Notes: a model not told the origin generated them from the letters alone. A stretch of 64,000 nucleotides of DNA from Chionoecetes opilio (GCA_016584305.1 JACEEZ010006000.1:193501-257500); one strand, 5' to 3'. Shown: positions 51,880-63,945, counted from the stretch's first letter. A program made the numbers and translations.

Positions 51880-52665
51880 TAACAGGAACTACCACGTGTA
51901 GGTCTCGCGGCCTCTTGTAGCTTCCTTATTTTCTTATGTTCTAATGTTCCTCATGCCCGTCGCCACGTCTGCCCCCGCTCCTCCCATCCCTTACTAGATT
52001 AAAAAATAGATTTAATAAAGAAATAGGGAGAAACTGGTTCACAAATAGGGTGGTAAATGATGGGAATGGACTCAGTCGTCAGGTGGTTAGTGCGGAGTCA
52101 ATAGGGAACTTTAAAAGGCTAGACAATGTTATGGATAGGGATGAAAGGTGGATGTAGGTAGTGTTAAGTTACAGGAACTACCACGTGTAGCCTGTAGGTC
52201 TCGCAGCCTCTTGTAGCTTCCTTATTTTCTTACGGAGTCAATAGGGAGTTTTAAAAGGCTAGACAATGTTATGGATAGGGATGAAAGGTGGATGTAGGTA
52301 GTGTTAAGTTACAGGAACTACCACGTGTAGCCTGTAGGTCTCGCAGCCTCTTGTAGCTTCCTTATTTTCTTACGGAGTCAATAGGGAGTTTTAAAAGGCT
52401 AGACAGTGTTATGGATGGGGATGAAAGGTGGATGTAGGTAGTGTTAAGTTACAGGAACTACCACGTGTAGCCTGTAGGTCTCGCAGCCTCTTGTAGCTTC
52501 CTTATTTTCTTACGGAGTCAATAGGGAGTTTTAAAAGGCTAGACAGTGTTATGGATGGGGATGAAAGGTGGATGTAGGTAGTGTTAAGTTACAGGAACTA
52601 CCACGTGTAGCCTGTAGGTCTCGCAGCCTTTTGTAGCTTCCTTATTTTCTCATGTTCTTACTCAA
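51880..52665 (+). mobile_element. CR1/L2-like LINE 3' end with internal 140-bp amplification
   Basis: 51990-52160 encodes the ORF2 C-terminus (NWFTNRVVND, then RLDNVMDRDERWM-stop). From 52085 a ~140-bp piece (GGAGTCAATAGGGAGTTTTA ... TTCCTTATTTTCTTAC) repeats four times. A second tail copy lies just upstream at 51885-51955. Confidence 0.8.
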
Positions 52666-52788
52666 TCTCCTCCTCCTCCCCGCCTGCCGTGATCCATCGT
52701 CCCATTACATTACAGCTCCTTAAGTCCCAAAGAGGCGTGACTTATCCCTAGCCTCACTCATTCTTACTCGCTGCTTACTCACTCTTAA

Positions 52789-53677
52789 CCCTTGGAGGCC
52801 CAGAACGTAATTTCCATTGTAAGATGACTACTATTAGACGATTTTAGTGACTATAAGCAATATTTTATAGATATGACCTGTTTAGTATCCTTGTCCACTA
52901 GCTAATTTGGTATATTCAGTTACTTTTTCGTAATTTTATGGCTAACAACAGACGATTTAATATAGCAAAGGAAAGATCTGGGCGTGAGTATAAGCAATAT
53001 TTTATAGATATGACCTGTTTAGTATCCTTGTCCACTAGCTAATTTGGTATATTCAGTTACTTTTTCGTAATTTTATGGCTAACAACAGACGATTTAATAT
53101 AGCAAAGGAAAGATCTGGGCGTGAGTATAAGCAATATTTTATAGATATGACCTGTTTAGTATCCTTGTCCACTAGCTAATTTGGTATATTCAGTTACTTT
53201 TTCGTAATTTTATGGCTAACAACAGACGATTTAATATAGCAAAGGAAAGATCTGGGCGTGAGTATAAGCAATATTTTATAGATATGACCTGTTTAGTATC
53301 CTTGTCCACTAGCTAATTTGGTATATTCAGTTACTTTTTCGTAATTTTATGGCTAACAACAGACGATTTAATATAGCAAAGGAAAGATCTGGGCGTGAGT
53401 ATAAGCAATATTTTATAGATATGACCTGTTTAGTATCCTTGTCCACTAGCTAATTTGGTATATTCAGTTACTTTTTCGTAATTTTATGGCTAACAACAGA
53501 CGATTTAATATAGCAAAGGAAAGATCTGGGCGTGAGTATAAGCAATATTTTATAGATATGACCTGTTTAGTATCCTTGTCGACTAACTGATTTGGTATAT
53601 TAAGTTACTTTTCTGGATTTTATGGCTCGACAACATACGATTTTTTATAGCCAAGGAAAGATCTGGGCGTGAAGGGG
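52789..53677. mobile_element. TTAA-flanked MITE with internal 137-bp satellite
   Basis: TTAA at 52785-52788 and 53678-53681. The interior repeats about 5.5 times with an exact period of 137 bp (GTGAGTATAAGCAATATTTT). A different part of the MITE has been amplified than at 44480-45918. Confidence 0.9.
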
Positions 53678-53794
53678 TTAAATTTATGAAGTGTATAATG
53701 GACTAGAAAATTGTGTTGCGTTGCGTGTGTTTGTGACCTTGTGTTTGTTTACCTAGTGGTAGCATAAACGGTCTGAGGTATGCTCGTGTTAGCC

Positions 53795-53826
<32 letters not shown>

Positions 53827-53975
53827 TGTGTGTGTGTGTGTGTATTCATCTAGATTATTTTTTTTTTTTGTTGTTCACCTTTCTTTGTGTGTGTGTGTTT
53901 GTCTGTTGTTTTTTTCTTTGTGTGTGGTGTTCATCTAGATAATTTTTTTTTCTTGTTGTTATCACCTCTTCCTCT

Positions 53976-54027
<52 letters not shown>

Positions 54028-54128
54028 CTAAGTCATTTTATAATAACCTCATGTAATTCCAATGCACACCATCACTTAATAATTTGAAGCACAACTGTAA
54101 TCTAAACTATAACCTAACCAAACACAAA

Positions 54129-54189
<61 letters not shown>

Positions 54190-54190
54190 T
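53795..54190. repeat. TG and ACT microsatellites
   Basis: (TG)n at 53795-53845 and 53977-54025; (ACT)n at 54130-54190. Confidence 0.95.
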
Positions 54191-54339
54191 ATAGACTCTC
54201 ACGTCCCACCTAAATCTATAACGTGGTCTCTTATCATATCATAATCACTATCCTATCCTATCCTGTCCTATCCTAACATACTCATACCTATCATAGCCTT
54301 TCTAGCCTGTGTGTCCTCTGCCATCGCCCTCCTGCCCTT

Positions 54340-54650
54340 GGTGTGGGCGTGTGTGTGTGGGTGTGTCGGGGTGGGGGTGTGGGTGGGCGTGGGTGGGGAT
54401 AGCGTGGAAGGTAGCGATCGTGGGTGTTGCGTGTGAGTGGGTGGTGTCAGGAGGTGTCAGGAGGTCAATGAGAGTATTGTGTCCCTGGGGAGGAAGATGC
54501 TGACTCACTGGCGGGCGACGTAAGATAGATTACAATGAGGGGGGAGGGGGAAGGGAGGGGAAGGGGAGGGGGGGAGGGGAGTGGGGGAGGGGGGGGAGGG
54601 GAAGGGGAGGAGGGGGAGGGAAGGGGAGGGGGAAGAGGGGGAGGCAGGAC
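54340..54650. repeat. G-rich tracts
   Basis: GTGTGGGTGGGCGTGGGTGG-type (54340-54400) and GGGGAGGGG-type (54535-54645) sequence; strong strand asymmetry, G-quadruplex potential. Confidence 0.85.
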
Positions 54651-54711
54651 AAACACTTTACAATCCGCTTAGGTGTCAGTTTTAAGTTACGTGCTGACCA
54701 GCTTGATTTGG

Positions 54712-55755
54712 TGATGTGTGTGTTGATGTGGAGTTGATGTGGAGTTAATGTGGAGTTGATTTGGAGTTGCTGTGGTGTTAATGTGGAGTTGATGTGGTGT
54801 TAATGTGGAGTTGCTGTGGTGTTAATGTGGAGTTGATGTGGAGTTGATGTGGAGTTGATGTGGAGTTGATGTGGAGTTGATGTGGAGTTGATGTGGAGTT
54901 GATGTGGAGTTAATGTGGAGTTGATGTGGAGTTGATGTGGAGTTGATGTGGAGTTAATGTGGAGTTGAGTTGATGTGGAGTTAATGTGGAGTTGATGTGG
55001 AGTTAATGTGGAGTTGATGTGGAGTTAATGTGGAGTTAATGTGGAGTTGACGTGGAGTTGATGTGGAGTTGATGTGGAGTTAATGTGGAGTTGATGTGGA
55101 GTTGATGTGGAGTTGATGTGGAGTTAATGTGGAGTTGAGTTGATGTGGAGTTAATGTGGAGTTGATGTGGAGTTAATGTGGAGTTGATGTGGAGTTAATG
55201 TGGAGTTGATGTGGAGTTATTGTGGAGTTGAGTTGATGTGGAGTTAATGTGGAGTTGATATGGAGTTGATGTGGAGTTAATGTGGAGTTGATGTGGAGTT
55301 GATGTGGAGTTGAAGTGGAGTTGATGTGGAGTTGATGTGGAATTAATGTGGAGTTGATGTGGAGTTAATGTGTTGATGTGGAGTTGATGTGGAGTTGATG
55401 TGGAGTTGATGTGGAGTTAATGTGGAGTTAATGTGGAGTTGATGTGGAGTTGATGTAGAGTTAATGTGTTGATGTGGAGTTAATGTGGAGTTGATGTGGA
55501 TTTAATGCGGAGTTGATGTGGAGTTGATGTGGAGTTAATGTGGAGTTGATGTGGAGTTAATGTGGAGTTAATGTGGAGTTAATGTGGAGTTAATGTGGAG
55601 TTGATGTGGAGTTGATGTGGAGTTGATGTGGAGTTGAGTTGATGTGGAGTTGATGTGGAGTTAATGTGGAGTTGATATGGAGTTGATGTGGAGTTGAGTT
55701 GATGTGGAGTTGATGTGGAGTTGATGTGGAGTTGATGTGGAGTTGATGTGGAGTT
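54712..55755. repeat. 12-bp minisatellite, about 85 copies
   Basis: GATGTGGAGTTG and AATGTGGAGTTG variants over 1 kb. Confidence 0.95.
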
Positions 55756-55964
55756 CATAGCCTGCCTGACATGCTACCCTGGCTACCTCGGCGTTAAGAA
55801 GAGGCATTCAGGCGGTCTGTTGATAGCTGAGATGTGACTATTGATTTATTTGCTTTAGTACTTGAGTGAATTTATAGAAACTTTTGATATGTTTTGATTT
55901 TCGTTTTTCATGAACTGATTATATTATTAGTGTGAATGATCCCTTGACACCTTACTACGAGGTC

Positions 55965-56128
55965 ACATGAGGGTCTTTACGAGGTCTTTACGAGGTCTTA
56001 CGAGGTCTTTACGAGGTCTTTACGAGGTCTTACGAGGTCTTTACGAGGTCTTTACGAGGTCTTACGAGGTCTTTACGAGGTCTTACGAGGTCTTTACGAG
56101 GTCTTTACGAGGTCTTACGAGGTCTCGA
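55965..56128. repeat. TACGAGGTCTT minisatellite
   Basis: Alternating TTTACGAGGTC and TTACGAGGTC units, about 14. Followed by (CA)n at 56193-56230. Confidence 0.93.
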
Positions 56129-56189
56129 CACCTATCTACTTATCTTGTTATAGGGACTGGGCAGAGGGTTAGGTCAAAGCGACAAGACG

Positions 56190-56231
<42 letters not shown>

Positions 56232-56477
56232 CTCATTCTTTGTTTACACTATACACGACTGATTACCTGTCTCTCCGCCCAGGTAAGTCAGCCACGTGGA
56301 TCCTAAGTACTAATTAGCTTACATTCATGCTTTCTCCTCCGTCAGGTAGAGGTAGCAAAGAAGACGTCTATATGATTACAATAGCCTCACAAGGTATATA
56401 ATTATGTACAATACAACAGTAAGTCACCGGACCAGCCACTCAACTCGCCTTTTCATCGGCACTCTAAGAGACTGAGG

Positions 56478-58510
56478 CGCACAAACACTAGATCATTGAC
56501 TTTTAACATTGATGATAGACCGTCAGTTGATCTTGCATAAACACTAGATCATTGACTTTTAACATTGATGATAGACCGTCAGTTGATCTTGCATAAACAC
56601 TAGATCATTGACTTTTAACATTGATGATAGACCGTCAGTTGATCTTGCATAAACACTAGATCATTGACTTTTAACATTGATGATAGACCGTCAGTTGATC
56701 TTGCATAAACACTAGATCATTGACTTTTAACATTGATGATAGACCGTCAGTTGATCTTGCATAAACACTAGATCATTGACTTTTAACATTGATGATAGAC
56801 CGTCAGTTGATCTTGCATAAACACTAGATCATTGACTTTTAACATTGATGATAGACCGTCAGTTGATTTGATAAACATGATCTGACTTTTAATTGATGTG
56901 ACCGATGATCTTGCAACACTAGATCGTGTTTACATGATGAAGCGTCGTCTTGAACGAGCTCTTTACGATGTGTAGACGCAGGTCTTTACACTAGAGTTGC
57001 TTTTACATTGATTATAGACGTCGTTAGAGTCTTATAACATGTCTTGACTTTTACATTAGATTAGACCCATGATTGCTACCTATATCTTTTACTGGGATGC
57101 ATAGGGTCTAGTCTTGCAAAACACTAGTCATGACTACACACTAAACCCAGTACTGCATAACACCAATCATGACACATAAGACCGCAGATCTGCACTACAC
57201 AACATGACACACATTGATTCCGTAGTTATCTTCATAACACTGATACATGACTTTGACATGGTATAGTGCACGTGATCCTAACACTAGAGATTACTTACAT
57301 TATATGCTTTGTCTTGCATACATAGAGGTGCAAAGAGATAGACGTCATATGATTCATAAGCCTCACAGATATTGATTTTACAATGATAACGTAGGTCGCA
57401 CGAAACACGATCATGACCTTTTCATCGATCATAGAGACTAGTGCGCACAAACACTAGAGCATTGACTTTTAACATTGATGATAGATGCGTCAGTTGATCT
57501 TGCATAAACACTAGATCATTGACTTTTAACATTGATGATAGACCGTCAGTTGATCTTGCATAAACACTAGATCATTGACTGTTAACATTGATGATAGATG
57601 GTCAGTTGATCTTGCATAAACACTAGATCATTGACTTTTAACATTGATGATAGACCGTCAGTTGATCTTGCACAAACACTAGATCATTGACTTTTAACAT
57701 TGATGATAGACCGTCAGTTGATCTTGCATAAACACTAGATCATTGACTTTTAACATTGATGATAGACCGTCAGTTGATCTTGCATAAACACTAGATCATT
57801 GACTTTTAACATTGATGATAGACCGTCAGTTGATCTTGCATAAACACTAGAGCATTGACTTTTAACATTGATGATAGACCGTCAGTTGATCTTGCATAAA
57901 CACTAGAGCATTGACTTTTAACATTGATGATAGACCGTCAGTTGATCTTGCATAAACACTAGATCATTGACTTTTAACATTGATGATAGACCGTCAGTTG
58001 ATCTTGCATAAACACTAGATCATTGACTTTTAACATTGATGATAGACCGTCAGTTGATCTTGCATAAACACTAGAGCATTGACTTTTAACATTGATGATA
58101 GACCGTCAGTTGATCTTGCATAAACACTAGATCATTGACTTTTAACATTGATGATAGATCGTCAGTTGATCTTGCATAAACACTAGAGCATTGACTTTTA
58201 ACATTGATGATAGATGGTCAGTTGATCTTGCATAAACACTAGATCATTGACTTTTAACATTGATGATAGACCGTCAGTTGATCTTGCACAAACACTAGAT
58301 CATTGACTTTTAACATTGATGATAGACCGTCAGTTGATCTTGCATAAACACTAGATCATTGACTTTTAACATTGATGATAGACCGTCAGTTGATCTTGCA
58401 CAAACACTAGAGCATTGACTTTTAACATTGATGATAGACGGTTAGTTGATCTTGCATAAACACTAGATCATTGACTTTTAACATTGATGATAGATGATCA
58501 GTTGATCTTG
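56478..58510. repeat. 56-bp satellite, about 35 copies, with degraded core
   Basis: Unit CATAAACACTAGATCATTGA plus CTTTTAACATTGATGATAGA and CCGTCAGTTGATCTTG. Homogeneous at both sides, but 56865-57440 is full of indels while still recognisable. Confidence 0.93.
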
Positions 58511-58607
58511 CATAAACATAGCTCTGTGGAGTCGTACAGTAACAGCACCTCAGCCGGACGAATATTGACCGTTCTCTGGTATAGTAGGTGGTGTGGGGAT
58601 GTCTCTA

Positions 58608-58878
58608 CACTCTCAGAAATAAGGGGTATATTAAGGGTAGAATTGTTACATCGCAGTATACCCTTTTTAAACCCTATGTCCAGGCTGGAGGGTAGATGCT
58701 GCCGATTATACCCTTCATCTACCCTTTATCTACCCTTTTTAGACGAGAGGGTTGCAAAAGGGTATATTTGCGTCGATCCGAAAGGGTGTATTTGTAAGGG
58801 TAGAAAAAGGGTAGCAGTATTTCATCACCTACAAATACCCTTTTTCTACCCTTTTCCTACCCTTTTTTTCTAAGAGTG
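58608..58878. mobile_element. MITE with CACTCTCAGAAA ends, TA duplication
   Basis: CACTCTCAGAAATAAGGG left, TTTTTCTAAGAGTG right, flanked by TA (58606-58607, 58879-58880). The interior is rich in ACCCTTTT/AAAAGGGT. Second copy at 61151-61434. Confidence 0.85.
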
Positions 58879-58944
58879 TAGCCAATCACTCAACCTGTAT
58901 AAAAATTCTTGCCGTCATCCTCTTCCTCTGTAGAATTATTGCTT

Positions 58945-59010
58945 TACAGGAACTACCACGTGTAGGTCTCGCGGCCTCTTGTAGCTTCCTTACTGTCTTA
59001 TATGTTCTTC
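58945..59010 (+). mobile_element. LINE 3' UTR fragment
   Basis: CAGGAACTACCACGTGTAGG ... TTCTTA, CR1-like. Confidence 0.65.
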
Positions 59011-59412
59011 ACTTTTTCATTCTCATCATCATCATCATCCCGCCACCTTTTCATACTAACATAACTATTCATAACAAAAAGTCTCTTCTTTCTCTTTCTT
59101 CCAATCTGCTCCCTATTTTCAGCCAAGGAAGGATGGAGTCGTCACATTTGATATACAATTGATAAGTTTTCCATCATTTCCCACAGTCACTCTAAGCCCT
59201 GCCGCCTGGCCCGACCCTGTAGGTGAGGGATAACCAGGACACGGTACTATTATTCTTTATTTTCGTTCTCTCTAGCTCTTCCCCCTCCTCGCCCTCTTAA
59301 TTCTTGTTGACGTCACTTCCCCCAGCGCGGCAAAGGGGAGGTGACGCTACCTTCTGTCTGTTTACCTTGGAACACACCACATAAGGCACTCGATCTCCCC
59401 TTTGGCGGGCTC

Positions 59413-59531
<119 letters not shown>

Positions 59532-59574
59532 TAGGTTAGTGACATGACCACTATTCATTCAGGGATATTTTCTT

Positions 59575-60115
59575 CATCCTCTATCCTCTCCTCCTCCTCC
59601 TCTCTCTTCCTTCTGCTCCTCCTCCTCCTCCTTCTCCTCTTCCTCTTCTTCCTTCTGCTCCTCCTCTTCCTCTTCTTCCTTCCTCCTCCTCCTCCTCTTC
59701 TTCCTTCTCCTCCTCCTCCTCCTCTTCTTCCTTCTGCTCCTCCTCCTCCTCTTCTTCCTTCTGCTCCTCTTCCTCCTCTTCTTCCTTCTCCTCCTCCTCC
59801 TCCTCTTCTTCCTTCTCCTCCTTCTCCTCCTCTTCTTCCTTCTCCTCCTCCTCCTCCTCCTCCTTGCTTCTACTTTCCTATCCTTTCTCTCTTATTATCT
59901 AGTTAGTGTAGTGTAGTTCAATCAAACAGCCATGTAAGGACCTAATGCTCTGTTGCTGTTTGTGTTTCCTTTGTATTCTTCTGCCTTCTGTTCCTCCTCC
60001 TCCTCTTCTTCTTCCTTCTGCTCCTCCTCCTCTTCTTCTTCCTTCTCCTCCTATTCCCTCCTCTTTTCCTTCTCCTCCTCTCTCCTCCTCTTCTTCTTCT
60101 TCTTCCTTCTGCTCC
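59575..60115. repeat. pyrimidine tracts of TCC/TTC
   Basis: CTCCTCCTCCTCTTCTTCCTT-like sequence in two blocks (59575-59870, 59985-60115). Triplex-prone; Leu/Pro frames are artefacts. Confidence 0.92.
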
Positions 60116-60239
60116 GTATATTCCAGTTCCTTTTTGCTTACTCTCTTTACTCTCTTACCCTCTTCTTTTTATGGCGTGACAATTAGAATTAAGGTTTTAT
60201 CTTAAATACATTAGTGGGGAAGAAGAGGTTATGGGATGA

Positions 60240-60362
<123 letters not shown>

Positions 60363-60712
60363 GCACTTCCCTACCCCACACACATACACACAAACACACA
60401 CACACACACACACACAAGCAGCCAGACAGGGAATGAAATATAGAAGTGGAGGGGAGGGAGTGAGGGAGAGGAGGGAGAGGAGGGGAATGAGACGAGAAGA
60501 GGAAGAGGAAGGGTGTGAATGAGGGAAGGGAGTGAGAGAGGGAGGGAGGGGAGGGAGAGGAGTCGAGGGGAGGAAGAGGAAGGGTGTGAATGAGGGAAGG
60601 GAGTGAGAGAGGGAGGGAGGGGAGGGAGAGAAGTCGAGGGGAGGGAATGAGGGAAGGGGAGAGGATGAGGGGAATGCAGCAAGGAAGCAAGGGGTCAAGG
60701 TGAAGCACGATC

Positions 60713-60829
60713 TTAACCCGAGCGCCTGAGACACGTTCGGCAGCACTTGACGAGGAAGAACTTGGTGGTGCACATGTGTTTGAGGCGACGGCAGAGCTTG
60801 GTGTCCAGACGGTCCCGACACCGACGCTG
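60713..60829 (-). CDS. terminal PLAC-domain exon
   Basis: 38 codons and TAA. Six cysteines in the PLAC arrangement with the closing KCCRTC motif. Acceptor CCCAGGTCAG. The first 13 bases of the exon and its acceptor are duplicated at 60992-61015. Confidence 0.8.
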   Translation of the reverse strand, partial: QRRCRDRLDTKLCRRLKHMCTTKFFLVKCCRTCLRRSG

Positions 60830-62091
60830 CTGACCTGGGGAAAGGAAGGCAGAAATACAGGGTTAGGAGCCACACGAGTTCAAAATAAAAAGGAATATAG
60901 AGGGAATTAGAGAAGATAACCTAAGAACCTAAGAAAATAAGGAAGCTACAAGAGGCCGTGAGACCTACACGGGGTAGTTCCTGTATCAATAGACACCGAC
61001 GCTGCTGACCTGGGGAAAGGAAAGGCAGAAATACAGGGTTAGGAGCCACAAGAGTTAAAACAAAGGAATATAGAAGGAATTAGAGACTATAATACCTAAG
61101 AAAATAAGAAAATAAGAAAATAAGGAAGCTACAAGAGGCCGTGAGACCTACACTCTCAGAAATGGGGGGTATATTATGGGTAGAATTGTTACATCGCACC
61201 ATCACTACCCTTTTTATACCCTATGTCCAGGATGGAGGGTAGATGCTGCTGATTATACCCTTCATCTACCCTTTTTAGACGAGAGGGTTGAGAAAGGGTA
61301 TATTTGGGGTTGGAAAAGGGTATATTTAGGGTTGCAAAAGGGTATATTTGTAAGGGTAGAAAAAGGGTAGCAGTATTTCATCACTACAAACACCCTTTTT
61401 TCTACCCTTTTCCTGCCCTTCTTTTCTAAGAGTGTACACGGGGTAGTTCCTGTATCAATAGATTAAATACAACAAACATGATGACGTAATACTGAGGCGT
61501 GCAAGACATTCAATTTAGTAACATATGGACAAAATGATACTGAGCTGAGAACGAAATGGTCACCAAATTTAGTGCATTTTGAGATATGGATGAGACTTAT
61601 GCCCGTATTCGTAGTCACATACCATCATTGTACGTGGTCATTGTTCACTTTTTGTCTTGTCCTAATTCAATCAATAGGTCATGCCAGCTCTGTTGTGATT
61701 GCAATAGGAGTACTGTATGATTGCTCTAGTACTTTCCATGGCAGCTACAAGATCAAGGGAATAATTTTGACTGAGTAGAAATGGAACAAAATCATAGCAA
61801 TTACCACGAGCGATCATGGTATGTGACTACGAATACGAGCAATAAGGCAATCAGGATTTTTAAGTAGCTGGCAATGTCTTCAATCGTCTGCTAAACCTAT
61901 CACGGATGTCACAAATTTCAATATTACATGTGTTTAGGTGAAGCAAAAAGGGTTCTTAATCTTTTAAAACACCCACCCACACACACACACCCACACACAT
62001 CAATAGGGGAGAGCGGGGCAGGTTGCATCGAGGGTAGGTTGCATCATTGCCTCTAACTCGCATGTTATCTATCACACGTACATCGTCTTAA

Positions 62092-62126
<35 letters not shown>

Positions 62127-63858
62127 TAAACTACTTATACTACTACTCTCTCTAAACTATATTACTACTAGACATTTAGTACACATTATTAATTTATAAA
62201 AAGTTATGCTAGTGAGGCATGATGCAACTACTCGATGCAACCTGCCCCGCTCTCCCGTACATAATTTTTCCCTATTATGCCATGGTCTCCTCCTTCTCTT
62301 ACTCCTCCTTCTCACCTCTTCTGTTTTTGGCTCGTTGTGTTTATGACACTGCCATTATGTTTTGGGTTTTCTCATGACACACGCTTGCTGGCTCTGTGTC
62401 TGTCCTAGTCCATACACTAACGTGGCGGATTGTTAGGCCACTCCGCATGCTGACACAGAGGGGGCAAGGTAATAGTGTTAGTGATGGATACTGAGTGCGT
62501 GACTAGCGTGTGTAAGAGTCTAGATGGGGTAATAAGGATGATAGCATGGTGATGTAATATTTCTAGATGGTGTTTCTAAGGAGTAGTGTGTGGTTTAATG
62601 CCTGGCGTGGTGACGTAATGTTTCTAGAGGGTGTTTCTAAGGACTAGTGTGTGATTTTAGTGACTGGCGTGGTGATGTAATGTTTCTAGATGGTGTTTCT
62701 AAGGAGTAGTGTGTGGTTTTAGTGACTGGCGTGTGATGTAATGTTTCTAGATGGTGTTTCTAAGGAGTAGTGTGTGGTTTTAGTGACTGGCGTGGTGATG
62801 TAATGTTTCTAGATGGTGTTTATAAGGAGTAGTGTGTGGTTTTAGGGACTGGCGTGGTGATGTAATGTTTCTAGAGGGTGTTTCTAAGGAATAGTGTGTG
62901 GTTTTAGCGCCTGGCGTGGTGATGTAATGTTTCTAGATGGTGGCGCCCGGCATGGTGATGTAATGTTTCTAGATGGTGTTTGTAAGGACTAAAGTGTGAT
63001 TTTAGTGACTGGCGTGGTGATCAGAGGGATGGGGGTAATAAGGATGGTGATGTAATGTTTCTAGATGGTGTTTCTAAAGACTATACTCGCCGCACGTTAA
63101 GTTGGCGAAAATTTGGGCTCCTTCACTCCCCCCTTCCGAACGCACGGGATTGGCTGAGGTGTTGTCTTAGACTTAGAGCCTAAAATGCCTTACTCCAAGT
63201 TCCGCCTTAAAGCCCCAACACCCAACACCTCAGCCAATCCCGTGCGTTCGGGAGGAGGGAGTGAAGGGACCCATTTTCGCTAACTTAACGTGCGGCGACT
63301 ATAGGTGTGATTTTAGTGTCCCCCCATGGTCCAACCCCCTCCCATGGTCCACCCACCTCCCATGGTCCACCCACCTCCCATGGCCCACCCACCTCCCATG
63401 GTCCACCCACCTCCCATGGCCCACCCCCCTCCATGGTCCACCCACCTCCCATGGCCCACCCACCTCCCATGGCCCACCCACCTCCCATGGCCCACCCACC
63501 TCCCATGGTCCACCCACCTCCCAATGGTCCACCCACCTCCAATGGTCCATCACCACCTCCCAATGGTCCACCCACCTCCCATGGCCCACCCACCCTCATG
63601 GCCCACCCACCTCCCAATGGCCCACCCACCTCCCATGGCCCACCCACCTCTCATGGTCCACCCACCTGGTACAGAGGCTCCAGGGCCCCACCACCCACTG
63701 CACGCAAGGGTCCGGGTTACAAGGCTCCACGACGTTAGGTTTTTCGGAGGCGGAGCAGAGATGATCTTTAGGGCAGTGCACGGGGCGAACCCTCTCCCGG
63801 TACCGCACTGGGCCGAGCACTTCCCCCACGCCCCCGCCACCCACTCCCCGCACTCCTC
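60713..63858 (-). CDS. ADAMTS/ADAMTSL/papilin-like matrix protein, 3' end
   Basis: Minus-strand gene entering from the right edge. The exon at 63858-63666 carries a thrombospondin type-1 repeat, [16 protein letters not shown] then RVRPVHC and EPCNPDPC, and the start of the next one, [12 protein letters not shown]. The last exon, 60829-60713, is a PLAC domain: [20 protein letters not shown] then KCCRTC and stop. TSP1 repeats ending in PLAC are typical of ADAMTS, ADAMTSL, papilin and lacunin proteins, secreted to the extracellular matrix. The two exons do not join in phase, so at least one exon between them (finishing the second TSP1) is missing or was not found. The TSP1 exon needs one extra base. 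Which subfamily cannot be told from this end. Confidence 0.72.
60817..61465. repeat. ~177-bp tandem duplication, second copy split by a MITE
   Basis: 60817-60993 (exon edge, acceptor, intron, LINE tail) repeats at 60994-61465, where a 284-bp MITE interrupts it. Order of events: LINE tail insertion, duplication, MITE insertion. Confidence 0.88.
61151..61434. mobile_element. MITE with CACTCTCAGAAA ends inside a LINE tail
   Basis: TA at 61149-61150 and 61435-61436. Removing the element and one TA restores GACCTACACGGGGTAG exactly as in the uninterrupted copy at 60960-60978, proving the TA target duplication. Confidence 0.93.
61601..61840. mobile_element. MITE with CGTATTCGTAGTCACATACC ends
   Basis: Second copy of 20245-20485, reversed. 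Confidence 0.85.
62005..62265. mobile_element. MITE with GGGGAGAGCGGGGCAGGTTG ends
   Basis: Second copy of 24784-24963 with an expanded (ACT)n core; the stretch 62150-62250 is indel-rich. Confidence 0.82.
62530..63075. repeat. ~62-bp tandem repeat, about 9 copies
   Basis: Unit contains GGCGTGGTGATGTAATGTTT and CTAAGGAGTAGTGTGTGG. Confidence 0.92.
63085..63301. mobile_element. MITE with ~80-bp inverted repeats
   Basis: TATACTCGCCGCACGTTAAG left and its complement right; CGCACGGGATTGGCTGAGGT in both arms. Flanked by ACTATA-like sequence. Confidence 0.85.
63318..63662 (-). repeat. 18-bp array of a splice-donor-like unit
   Basis: About 19 units; on the minus strand GGAGGTGGGTGGACCATG, the same as the sequence spanning the TSP1 exon donor (CCAG|GTGGGTGGACCATG). 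It starts directly at the exon border. Pro/His/Ser or Gly/Trp frames across it are artefacts. Confidence 0.92.
63666..63858 (-). CDS. thrombospondin type-1 exon with a one-base defect
   Basis: Acceptor CCGCGGCAG, donor ACCAG|GTGGGT. First part [20 protein letters not shown]; second part in another frame, [20 protein letters not shown], then [20 protein letters not shown]. One base is missing near 63795-63805 (GGTACCGGGAGAGGG). With it restored the TSP1 pattern WxxGxWxxC...CGxG...RxVxC is standard. Confidence 0.8.
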
Positions 63859-63891
63859 CTGCCGCGGGGGAAAAGAAGAGGAGCGTCGTCA

Positions 63892-63896
<5 letters not shown>

Positions 63897-63943
<47 letters not shown>
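63897..63943. repeat. poly-T tract
   Basis: 47 T in a row next to the TSP1 exon acceptor (minus sense poly-A upstream); the window ends in AT-rich sequence. Confidence 0.97.

Positions 63944-63945
<2 letters not shown>

Noticed and set aside
56478..58510. CRISPR-like regular repeats
   Set aside because: No unique spacers between units; eukaryotic satellite.
58484..58873. 129-codon frame
   Set aside because: Begins in the 56-bp satellite and runs through a MITE.
63261..63840. Pro/His/Ser and Gly/Trp frames of 96-167 codons
   Set aside because: Readings of the 18-bp donor-like array; only the TSP1 exon to its right is supported.
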